From Fischerella muscicola SAG 1427-1 = PCC 73103 (lineage in GTDB: Bacteria > Cyanobacteriota > Cyanobacteriia > Cyanobacteriales > Nostocaceae), in the NCBI RefSeq assembly GCF_000317245.1, contig NZ_AJLJ01000204.1, positions 1 through 40,301 on the forward strand: a stretch of 40,301 nucleotides of DNA, given 5' to 3'. The notes below the pieces were generated by a model. That model made no database searches. It had not been told where the DNA came from and saw only the letters and a list, made by a program, of their open reading frames with translations. Positions 1 to 5,849 of the stretch are shown here, one piece after another. The stretch's first letter is position 1. The number at the start of each line of letters is the position of its first letter. The position numbers and the translations under genes were made by a program.

Positions 1-235
1 AACTATAAAAACTTTTCGCTTGTATACATCCCATCTGGCAATTAATATCTAATAGATTCTTTTTCAACCTAGCAGATGTAAAAGCTCGTCCCTCTGGTGA
101 AGCTGTTGCCACTAAACTAGTATAAAAATATTTATCTAGTGAGATATGAGAAAAATCAAGTGTATAACGCCTTGCCCAAAGTTTGAGCAAGCGTTCTACC
201 GGAGGAGTCTTGAAAGTTTCTACTGTTTTAAGCAT
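1..235 (-). CDS. Partial protein of unknown function, N-terminal part
   Basis: Reading the minus strand from the ATG at 235 gives 78 uninterrupted codons that run off the left edge of the window. The product begins MLKTVETFKTPPVERLLKLW and contains a hydrophilic stretch (LDFSHISLDKYFY, then SARLKKNLLDINCQMGC). An AAAGGA ribosome-binding site lies about seven bases upstream of the ATG, which supports this start. I do not recognise the family. No signal peptide or membrane segment is visible in the part present. The gene points away from the decayed IS element on its right, and 190 bases of AT-rich DNA separate them. That it is a real gene rests on the open frame, the ribosome-binding site and plausible codon use. 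Its C-terminus is missing only because the window ends. Confidence 0.55.
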   Translation of the reverse strand, partial: MLKTVETFKTPPVERLLKLWARRYTLDFSHISLDKYFYTSLVATASPEGRAFTSARLKKNLLDINCQMGCIQAKSFYS

Positions 236-428
236 CAATTTGTCCTTTTGAGTTTATTTTTTATTTTTCCGTACAATTAATCAAACTCATATGGTTAATC
301 AGGAGTATTTTTTTGCGAAAATAACTATTTATGATAAATTAATTTAAGCCTGTTAGCTTTAATTCGTGGTTAAAATAGGCAAGTTTTTGTTCTAACTATT
401 TAGTATACTTATTCGGGATATTTCATTC

Positions 429-1225
429 TTGAAACACACATTCCGCAAGTGTGATCGGAAAATGCTGTATTTTTGAAAATGAAGTAAATGCTGCATTTTT
501 GAAGCATGACAGCATCACCATTAGATATAACAGTACAAGAAATTGACCACTGTGGTATTGTCGCAGGAATATGTGATGAGATGGAACTAGTAGAGCAAAT
601 CAACCGACTGCTAGGAAGCCATCCGCAAGAAATAATCAGTGCAGGTCAAGTTGTAAAAGCAATGATTCTCAACGGATTAGGGTTTGTCAGCGCTCCACTA
701 TATCTGTTTGAGAAATTTTTGATTGGCAAAGCTACAGAACACCTACTGGGAAAGGGGATACAGCCAGAACACTTAAACGATGACCGCCTGGGTATTAACC
801 AACTCACTCATGACGACATCCTGCGCGAATAATAAGTCACAGCAGTCCACCGAGCGTGGCTTTCGCTTCCTCAAAGACCCATTATTTTTTACCTCAAGCG
901 TTTTCCTTAACTCAACCCAAAGAGTTGCAGCACTAGCAATGGTTATGGGTTTATGTTTGCTAGTTTATAGTTTGGGTCAACGAGCTTTACGTCAAGCTTT
1001 GGATCAGGCTAAACAGACTATCATCATCAATTAGGTAAACCAACTACTACTCCTACTTTACGTTGGGTTTTCCAATGTTTTATGTTGATTCATTTGGTAA
1101 CGATCGCCCAAACTCAGCAAATTGCAAATCTTACCCAGGAACGGTCTTGGATTCTCCAGTTTTTTGGTGCCCCTTGTCGCAAATATTATCTCCTTTACTA
1201 AGGAACCTGCGGAATGTGGGTTCAA
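429..1225 (+). mobile_element. Decayed IS1634-type insertion sequence with both ends
   Basis: A degenerate insertion sequence bounded by imperfect terminal inverted repeats. The left end at 429-447 reads TTGAAACACACATTCCGCA. The right end at 1208-1225, reverse complemented, reads TTGAACCCACATTCCGCA, so the two differ by one indel and one substitution. Between them lies the wrecked transposase gene. At about 0.8 kb the element is far shorter than an intact IS1634-type element (about 1.7-2 kb), in line with the internal deletion seen in the gene. No clear target-site duplication is visible outside the repeats. A near-duplicate motif (AATGCTG, T or C, ATTTTTGAA) occurs twice just before the transposase start. 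Confidence 0.7.
506..1201 (+). pseudogene. IS1634-family transposase, internally deleted and frameshifted
   Basis: The N-terminal 90 or so codons from the ATG at 506 match the start of cyanobacterial IS1634 transposases: a DUF4277-type region with DHCGIVAGICDE, GQVVKAMILNGLGF and EHLNDDRLG. The frame then ends at 832. Homology resumes in another frame at about 825 with the C-terminal transposase motif ERGFRFLKDPLFFTSS and continues to QALDQAK. It shifts again near 1020 into QLGKPTTTPTLRW and ends at the normal family C-terminus with a TAA at 1199-1201. About 300 central residues, including the catalytic DDE core, are gone. The gene cannot make an active enzyme. The family call is by recognition of these motifs. 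Confidence 0.8.
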
Positions 1226-1301
1226 CATGACCGATAATTCCGAGCAGGGTACAAGAAAGCGGATAAGTACTTAGACAGAATAAATTACATACATTGTTTT
1301 C

Positions 1302-1337
1302 CTGTTAAGAGCGCCTCACGAGCGGCGCTCTCAACAG
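1302..1337. repeat. Palindromic hairpin next to the IS remnant
   Basis: CTGTT and AGAGCGCC pair with GGCGCTCT and AACAG around an eight-base loop, giving a strong 13-pair stem with one internal mismatch. It lies between the IS remnant and the 3' end of tRNA-Pro. It could terminate transcription on either strand, but no T-run follows. A dispersed palindromic repeat is equally likely. Confidence 0.5.
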
Positions 1338-1410
1338 GGAACGCTTAACAGGTTAAGAGGTTTTTTCATGCGTTGTTGGTGTACCCAGTTTATGATGGCT
1401 ACTTTTAACT

Positions 1411-1443
1411 GGGCTTCAGCCCACGCGCTTCTAGCCGTGGGCT
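1411..1443. repeat. IS200/IS605-like palindrome end
   Basis: AGCCCACG (1418-1425) pairs with CGTGGGCT (1436-1443) around the loop CGCTTCTAGC, and a second small stem GGGCTTCAGCCC overlaps at 1411-1422. The sequence around the loop, with 'cgcttctagccgtgggct', resembles the hairpin ends of IS200/IS605-type elements and of the small palindromic elements derived from them in cyanobacteria. No tnpA or tnpB reading frame is attached, so this would be a remnant or a non-autonomous copy. The family link is from memory. Confidence 0.4.
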
Positions 1444-1518
1444 GCTTACAAACAACAATGTTACTACAAAAAGCTTCTATACATTTTTGGCAAAGCGATT
1501 GAGTCAGCCTTTGATCAA

Positions 1519-1592
1519 TCGGAGCGGCGGGATTTGAACCCACGACCTCCACTACCCCAAAGTGGCGCGCTACCAAGCTGCGCTACGCCCCG
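1519..1592 (-). tRNA. trnP-GGG: tRNA-Pro (anticodon GGG)
   Basis: On the minus strand a full cloverleaf folds. The acceptor stem is CGGGGCG with CGCTCCG (one G-U pair). The D arm is GCGC-AGCTTGGTA-GCGC. The anticodon stem is CCACT/AGTGG with loop TTGGGGT. The T arm is GTGGG-TTCAAAT-CCCGC. Loop positions 34-36 read GGG after the invariant U33, and G37 fits a proline tRNA. The discriminator base is A. The CCA end is not encoded. Length is 74 bases. It decodes the proline codons CCC and CCU. It lies alone, just downstream of the rpoZ operon on the same strand. Confidence 0.95.
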
Positions 1593-1674
1593 GACAAACA
1601 ATTCCCAAAATTAGAATTGTTTCAGTCAACCTAATAATAGTAACAATAAGCGCTGAAATAATCAACTAGTTTAC

Positions 1675-2040
1675 CTAAAAAACTTTCAGCATTCCCGCAG
1701 CTTGCAATAAACCCGGAACAGCCGCAGCGTTCCATTTCCCCTCTGCACAACGACTAGTGTTCACAATAAAGCGCAAACTGTAAGCGTGCGGATAACCTTC
1801 TACTTCCATCCACAACAAATCACTTTCGACTTCACAGGCAATTTTTTCTTCATCCATTAATTCCGATGTCAGCTGCTGCATTGTGTCTGCTAACTGCAAT
1901 AGTAGCCGACAAAAATCATTTAACTCTGCTTCCGTTAATTCGATCGCCCAATCATCTGTACCCACTAAACCTTTATACTCTGGTGCTGATGGATTCCAAC
2001 CGATACGCCAACCAGATCCACTTTTGATGACACGTTCCAT
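1675..2040 (-). CDS. DUF1818 family protein
   Basis: A 121-residue soluble protein with the layout of the cyanobacterial DUF1818 family: an N-terminal MERVIKSGSGWRIGWNP, then YKGLVGTDDWAIELTEAEL and a C-terminal GKWNAAAVPGLLQA. The family is found in cyanobacteria and plastid-bearing relatives and has no established function. No signal peptide, membrane segment or catalytic signature is visible. The gene is last in a minus-strand run, rpoZ then a 172-residue membrane protein then this one. Only 11 bases separate it from the preceding stop codon, so co-transcription with the RNA polymerase omega gene is likely. The family assignment is by recognition. Any role in transcription would be only a guess from context. 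Confidence 0.85.
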   Translation of the reverse strand: MERVIKSGSGWRIGWNPSAPEYKGLVGTDDWAIELTEAELNDFCRLLLQLADTMQQLTSELMDEEKIACEVESDLLWMEVEGYPHAYSLRFIVNTSRCAEGKWNAAAVPGLLQAAGMLKVF

Positions 2041-2051
2041 TAACCACTAAC

Positions 2052-2570
2052 CTAGTTTTGACTGTAAGCATTGACCAATGCTTGTACTAAGGCGTTTCGT
2101 TGCTTGCGGGTGAGGCGACGAATAGCAGTGCGATCGCCTTCAAAGGGATTTTTCTTTAAAGTGTCATGACCTGGATACGATGAATCGTACATGACTTCGT
2201 TAGCATTCAGGTAATCAGCCAAAGTCAATTTCCAATCTAGGCGATAATTTGGCGCACGCCCTTTGAGATAGACGTGATACTGAATCAGACGACTAACTAG
2301 GGTATTGTTTTCGGCAATTTTTCCTGTTTCTTTGCTGATGTATTGGTTTTCTTTTGGTAGATCAGGTACTTGTTCATACACTTGCTGCCAAGTATTACCT
2401 GTTCCAACATTTTGAGCATAGGCAGATGAAGTGGAGAGTAAATTATCATAGATAGACTGGTTTTGGTCTAAGCTCAACCAGAACATACCTAATACTAAAA
2501 TCAACCCCACTCCCTTAAAATAGTGGGGAGTAAATAATGCTTGCCAAAGTTTAAGCATAGTACGCCACAC
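2052..2570 (-). CDS. Conserved hypothetical membrane-anchored protein
   Basis: A 172-residue protein with one hydrophobic segment near the N-terminus (about residues 20-36, GVGLILVLGMFWLSLD) after a short basic/aromatic leader. The rest is a hydrophilic domain, probably extracytoplasmic. That domain is rich in Tyr, Asn and Trp and ends in a basic stretch (RTAIRRLTRKQRNALVQALV). I recognise no named domain. It is the middle gene of the minus-strand run with rpoZ 30 bases upstream and the DUF1818 gene 11 bases downstream. A signal anchor is more likely than a cleaved signal peptide, because the hydrophobic stretch is followed by DQNQSIYDN without a clear cleavage motif, although SSAYAQ further on could be one. 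Function unknown. Confidence 0.75.
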   Translation of the reverse strand: MWRTMLKLWQALFTPHYFKGVGLILVLGMFWLSLDQNQSIYDNLLSTSSAYAQNVGTGNTWQQVYEQVPDLPKENQYISKETGKIAENNTLVSRLIQYHVYLKGRAPNYRLDWKLTLADYLNANEVMYDSSYPGHDTLKKNPFEGDRTAIRRLTRKQRNALVQALVNAYSQN

Positions 2571-2600
2571 CTTACTACCACCTTCCTAAAAGCAATTTAT

Positions 2601-2837
2601 CTATACTTCTCCGATGATTTCTGGTTGAGTCAGTTCGTCTGACATTTCAATGATTGCCCTTAACACTGGCTTCATCATCATATCATCGTTACTCTCGAAG
2701 TCTTCGTAACGCCGACGTTTAGCGCGATTTGCCACCTGAACCGTAATGCGATAGCGATTTGAAGCTGCACTAATCAAATCTTCCGCACGATGCATGATTT
2801 GGGTTGGGGTTGTCTCGAATTTAGAACGCTTTAGCAT
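2601..2837 (-). CDS. rpoZ: DNA-directed RNA polymerase omega subunit
   Basis: A 78-residue protein matching cyanobacterial omega subunits: [20 protein letters not shown] is the conserved helix that clamps the beta-prime C-terminus, followed by [14 protein letters not shown] and a conserved [16 protein letters not shown]. Omega helps assemble and stabilise RNA polymerase. In cyanobacteria it also influences promoter choice by favouring the primary sigma factor. Length is normal for the phylum. It is the first gene of a three-gene minus-strand run. On that strand a TTGACC hexamer sits about 55 bases upstream of the start as a possible -35 element, but I see no clear -10 match at the right spacing. 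Confidence 0.95.
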   Translation of the reverse strand: MLKRSKFETTPTQIMHRAEDLISAASNRYRITVQVANRAKRRRYEDFESNDDMMMKPVLRAIIEMSDELTQPEIIGEV

Positions 2838-3084
2838 ATTTAGTGGTTCTTTGGGTCTTTTTTAGTTTAGCAGTATTGTCATATGTTAACGGTCAATAGT
2901 CTAAACGACTGATAAACGAAGTCTGCGTTTCCAGAGGGTAAGCTGTCTTGGTTTGTGTAGCTGCGATTGATCTTTGTCAGGTATTTTTGAAAAATCGAGA
3001 TACTCTTTGTTTATTAATTTTTTGGTAATAATTCAGTCTAAAAGCTAAAAGGAAGGTTTTATCTTATCTTTTGAAATTAGTCAG

Positions 3085-3240
3085 TGTCTTTCACTACATG
3101 ATCTTTTAATAATTTTATTAGTCAACAGATAGATACATTCTTTTTTAAAAAACAATGATAATACTTGAGGTCTATGACCCTAACAAAGGCATTGTTGTTT
3201 CTACCGTCGTGATTTTGCGATCGCGACGGTATTTTTCAAG
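3085..3240 (+). ncRNA. Candidate small RNA, module 1 of a tandem set
   Basis: A promoter-like box (AACAGATAGAT at 3124-3134) is followed 22 bases later by a GATAAT -10 element at 3157-3162. Transcription would begin near 3168. A short GGTC/GACC hairpin and the shared string AAAGGCATTGTT come next. The module ends in a strong hairpin, TACCGTCG (3202-3209) with CGACGGTA (3224-3231), followed by a run of T residues, a typical factor-independent terminator. The predicted transcript is about 70 bases. No ORF of note lies inside. It resembles module 2 in box, order and core string. This is an inference from sequence layout and no transcript is known to me. Confidence 0.45.
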
Positions 3241-3359
3241 TACTAACGCAATTATTGATCTTGGAATAAAATCAGTTATTTGTTGTTAGCTATCTCTGCT
3301 CGGAAAACTAGATTTAGTAGGAATTTTACGATTTTATTCAAATTCAGTTATTTTGTGTG

Positions 3360-3537
3360 GATAGCTACACAATTACTTAATATTTTACCAACCAACTGGT
3401 AGATGTTTAGTGTCTGAAAAGTTCATATAATAGTTCACGGATAGATAAACTTGTTTATCGAAAACATCCCTTAACTTAGATTAGAAGGCATTATTCCTCA
3501 AATGTCGTGGTTTTAAAACTACGACATTATTCTTATT
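3360..3537 (+). ncRNA. Candidate small RNA, module 2 of a tandem set
   Basis: The upstream block (TAGCTACACAATTACTTAAT, then CAACTGGTAGATG at 3393-3405) ends 20-21 bases before a perfect TATAAT at 3426-3431. The predicted transcript starts near 3438. It contains a GATAAAC/GTTTATC hairpin, the shared string GAAGGCATTATT, and a terminator-like stem AATGTCGT (3501-3508) with ACGACATT (3521-3528) followed by a T-rich tail. Length would be about 98 bases. Because the -10 is perfect but no -35 consensus is visible, the shared box may bind an activator or alternative factor. Inference only. Confidence 0.5.
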
Positions 3538-3577
3538 AATGCAATTATGTACATTTTTTGAAAACAATTTTGTATCT

Positions 3578-3748
3578 GTAGCTACGCGATTAACTAATAT
3601 TGTGACTAACAGTTGATAGATGAGTACGATTACCTGCTGCTTGTTCTAGCTTTAGGTATTTTCATTTATTGTTACAAAGATTGCAAAAAAAAGCGATCGT
3701 AGTGAGTTCCGTATACGCGATCGCTTCAATCACTCCTAGATAGGAGTC
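3578..3748 (+). ncRNA. Candidate small RNA, module 3 (degenerate)
   Basis: The upstream block TAGCTACGCGATTAACTAAT followed by AACAGTTGATAGATG (3608-3622) closely matches module 2. The -10 region at the expected distance (TTCTAG, 3644-3649) is poor. A strong stem, AAGCGATCG (3691-3699) with CGATCGCTT (3718-3726), and a second perfect palindrome ACTCCTA/TAGGAGT (3732-3747) could end a transcript, but the T-run is weak. This copy may be dead, or it may be read from the other strand. It is supported mainly by its similarity to module 2. Confidence 0.3.
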
Positions 3749-3932
3749 ATCAATAATAAAGATTGTATGTATTTAATGCCATTAATGATTGCAGTGGCTG
3801 CCCCCTCATACCTCTAACCCCTCAATGAGAAAAAGCTCATCACCAAATAAGTTCAACTCACAGCTAAAAAAATTCAGCAGCAGGAAAAACTTGAAATGAA
3901 AACCGAGTGCATAAGGGAGCAATCTCATGTTA

Positions 3933-3975
3933 TAAATAATAAAATTCCTTCCCATAACAGTACAGGAAGGAATAA
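3933..3975 (-). terminator. Minus-strand terminator with no obvious gene
   Basis: On the minus strand ATTCCTTCC pairs with GGAAGGAAT (arms 3965-3973 and 3944-3952), and the sequence after the stem is TTTTATTATTT. This is a good factor-independent terminator pointing left. The nearest minus-strand gene upstream of it, moaE, is over 800 bases away and ends on the far side of phhB, so the terminated transcript is unidentified. Confidence 0.5.
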
Positions 3976-4114
3976 GTTTGCAATGTTGAAGATGTGACAG
4001 GTCAAGCAACAAGTAACATCAGACCTAATCTCAATAAGCTTACTAAACGAGAGTAAGGAAGTTCTAAGGATTTTATAGGCGCTTGCAAACAAGTTAATTG
4101 CTTAATTGCTGCTA

Positions 4115-4143
4115 TAAAAATCCCCTCTGCGTCATCAGGGGGG
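4115..4143 (-). terminator. Second minus-strand terminator in the gene-free region
   Basis: Minus strand: CCCCT pairs with AGGGG around a ten-base loop and is followed by ATTTTTAT. The stem is short but GC-only and the T-run is clear. As with the stem at 3944-3973, no convincing minus-strand gene feeds into it. From 3760 to 4388 I otherwise see only weak, biased ORFs and no recognisable gene. Confidence 0.45.
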
Positions 4144-4388
4144 AGCAACCTCGACTGAAAATAATTATGTATTTAATAAACTTAGTAAATAATAATAAGG
4201 AAACTATAAGAGTTTTATATGAAAACAAAAAATCCAAATCATAGCCTAGTTCTATCAACTTTATACAACAGAGTTTTGTCGTAGGTGTATTGATTCTATA
4301 GACATGGAGTAAGCTGAAATTAAATCTAATCACTATTGATTCATTAGCAAACTAAATTGAAACCATTGCTCGTGAAGGAGCAAGAACC

Positions 4389-4733
4389 ATGAAAACATTA
4401 TTCACACAGACTTGCACTCCCTGTAGTGGTAATTCACCGCCAGTGACTGACGCAGAAATTTCTGAACTTAAGCCTCTGATACCTGATTGGGAGATAATTG
4501 AGGAGAATGATGAGCCGCATTTACAGCGCGTTTACAAGTTTCCTGATTTTCAGACAGCACTCATCTTCACTCAAAGAGTGGGTGAAGAGGCTGATAAACA
4601 AGGACATCATCCCGCCTTACTTACTGAATGGGGCAAGGTAACAGTTACCTGGTGGACACACGCGATTAAAGGACTACATCGCAACGATTTTATCATGGCT
4701 GCTAAAACCGATATGATCGCTACTCATTTTTGA
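4389..4733 (+). CDS. phhB: Pterin-4a-carbinolamine dehydratase (4a-hydroxytetrahydrobiopterin dehydratase)
   Basis: A 114-residue protein of the PCD/DCoH family. It dehydrates 4a-hydroxytetrahydropterin to the quinonoid dihydropterin, regenerating the pterin cofactor. In bacteria without aromatic hydroxylases, members of this fold have also been tied to pterin or molybdopterin metabolism. The family signature is present: FKFPDF-like 'YKFPDFQTAL', then GHHPALLTEWGKVTVTWWTH with the catalytic His pair and the later His, then GLHRNDFIMAA. An unusual N-terminal leader, MKTLFTQTCTPCSG, carries a CxxC-like pair. This leader is common in cyanobacterial members. A GAAGGAG ribosome-binding site eight bases before the ATG fixes the start. 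The next gene, moaE, is convergent. Confidence 0.9.
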   Translation: MKTLFTQTCTPCSGNSPPVTDAEISELKPLIPDWEIIEENDEPHLQRVYKFPDFQTALIFTQRVGEEADKQGHHPALLTEWGKVTVTWWTHAIKGLHRNDFIMAAKTDMIATHF

Positions 4734-4811
4734 TAACTGAAGCATTAAAGTTTTCTGCTTGTTGGCGAGTGAACATTTTTGCATAACTAATAGAACAAAG
4801 CATGTTTGGCC

Positions 4812-5288
4812 TCAGCAGTTTTGTTCGCAAGCACCAATACTTACCCAACTACTAGAACCATCTTGCCAATGCTCCTTTTTCCAAATAGGGGCATTGTGTT
4901 TGAGAGTGTCGATCGCATAGCGGCAAGCTTCAAAGGCTTCCGAACGATGAGGAGAACCCACCGCCACTAAAACACTGATTTCACCTATTTGCAGATGTCC
5001 AATGCGATGGTGGATAACTACACGATTTACATCAGTCCATTTTTGGCGAATCTCGGCGGCAATTTGATAGAAAACTTGCAAAGCCATTGGTTCATAAGCT
5101 TGATATTCCAGGGCAATCACTGGTTTACCATCAGTTTGATTGCGAACAGTACCACTCATCATCACCACTGCTCCATTTGCTGGATCGTTAGCTAGTTGAC
5201 AGACTTCTTCAACTAGTAATGATGCAAAGGTAATGGCAAAGTTATCTTCAGGTTTTGGTTTGATATGAAAGGTAAATGTTGTTTTCAT
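4812..5288 (-). CDS. moaE: Molybdopterin synthase catalytic subunit MoaE
   Basis: A 158-residue enzyme that, with MoaD carrying a C-terminal thiocarboxylate, inserts two sulphurs into precursor Z (cPMP) to make molybdopterin. Family motifs present: GAVVMMSGTVRNQTDGKPV, the YEPMA substrate loop, VVIHHRIGHLQIGE, VAVGSPHRSEAFEACRYAID and KHNAPIWKKEHW, which holds the active-site lysines. The reading frame stays open upstream to 5375, but that extension encodes a CCCAATG-repeat translation (GHWALGIGH) and is not conserved protein. I therefore start at the ATG at 5288. The gene is convergent with phhB. Nothing else from the moa operon is nearby, which is usual in cyanobacteria. Confidence 0.93.
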   Translation of the reverse strand: MKTTFTFHIKPKPEDNFAITFASLLVEEVCQLANDPANGAVVMMSGTVRNQTDGKPVIALEYQAYEPMALQVFYQIAAEIRQKWTDVNRVVIHHRIGHLQIGEISVLVAVGSPHRSEAFEACRYAIDTLKHNAPIWKKEHWQDGSSSWVSIGACEQNC

Positions 5289-5348
5289 AGCCGCAGGATT
5301 GAGGATTGGAAGGGAACACGGGGAATATGGGAATGTGGGGGACAGATG

Positions 5349-5379
5349 CCCAATGCCCAATGCCCAATGCCCCATGCCC
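5349..5379. repeat. CCCAATG heptamer array (short)
   Basis: Three perfect CCCAATG units followed by a CCCCATG variant, immediately upstream of the moaE start. This is a short tandemly repeated repetitive sequence of the kind scattered through Nostocales genomes. The same unit recurs near 27002, 29315, 35773 and 36181 in this window. Confidence 0.85.
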
Positions 5380-5566
5380 TAACTACTAACCAATAATCAC
5401 TAAATCTTGATGCCGAAGATTGATTGATACAAGCTTATTTTCATCTAAAGTCCCATTTTTACAAACTTGTGTCACCTTGGAACAAAAATCATCCATAAGA
5501 AAATGCTCATATCAATGCACTATTTTGCAATTTTTTAAGTAGTTTTACTCAATTTAGTCTCTGATT

Positions 5567-5595
5567 TTGTCATCTTCCCTAAGGCATATTACTAT
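5567..5595 (+). promoter_or_regulatory. Sigma-70-type promoter for the signalling block
   Basis: TTGTCA (5567-5572) and TACTAT (5590-5595) are separated by exactly 17 bases, a good match to a housekeeping promoter. A transcript from here would have a leader of about 120 bases to the small ORF at 5722, or about 250 bases to the first kinase. The remaining DNA from 5380 to 5720 holds no recognisable gene. Confidence 0.4.
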
Positions 5596-5721
5596 AGGTT
5601 AAGTGACAAAGTTGCCTAATTATCCTTTATTTTTAATGACTAGATAGTAACTTGACCTAAATACCAGCTAAAGTAATCACTTAGTAAATCAGCAAGCAGA
5701 TTTCCCGTTGGGTATTTATCT

Positions 5722-5835
5722 ATGGCGCTTGCAAAAACACTCATGACTGATCTCCCCCTTTCATTTCTTACCGCCCTACTTCAGTCATTTCAACACCAAC
5801 AAGTTACACGAAGGCAAGCCGTAATTCAGCAATAG
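5722..5835 (+). CDS. Possible 37-residue leader peptide
   Basis: ATG at 5722 opens a 37-codon frame (MALAKTLMTDLPLSFLTALL, then QSFQHQQVTRRQAVIQQ) that stops at TAG 5833-5835. The last G of that stop is the first base of a GTG that is in frame with the first sensor kinase, giving a TAGTG stop/start overlap. The peptide is amphipathic and then basic. There is no recognised family and no obvious ribosome-binding site, so this may be chance. If translated, it could couple to kinase synthesis. Confidence 0.25.
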   Translation: MALAKTLMTDLPLSFLTALLQSFQHQQVTRRQAVIQQ

Positions 5836-5849
5836 TGGGAAAACGTCTC

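Noticed and set aside
780..1034. Separate 84-codon gene
   Set aside because: It is the middle frame of the broken IS1634 transposase, as ERGFRFLKDPLFFTSS shows.
1331..1576. 81-codon minus-strand ORF
   Set aside because: It overlaps the tRNA-Pro gene and two palindromes. Its sequence is the reading of those RNAs and repeats.
3085..3750. NsiR1-type array upstream of hetF
   Set aside because: The neighbouring gene is phhB, not hetF, and I see no sequence that I can equate with NsiR1. Treated as an unnamed family instead.
3806..4012. 68-codon minus-strand ORF
   Set aside because: It also contains a strong terminator hairpin (3944-3973) and looks like chance coding of low-complexity Phe/Leu.
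4112..4333. 73-codon minus-strand ORF
   Set aside because: It runs through a minus-strand terminator, is AT-driven in composition, has no ribosome-binding site and no recognisable domain.
5289..5375. N-terminal extension of MoaE ([13 protein letters not shown]...)
   Set aside because: The added residues are translation of the CCCAATG repeat, and family homology begins at the ATG at 5288.
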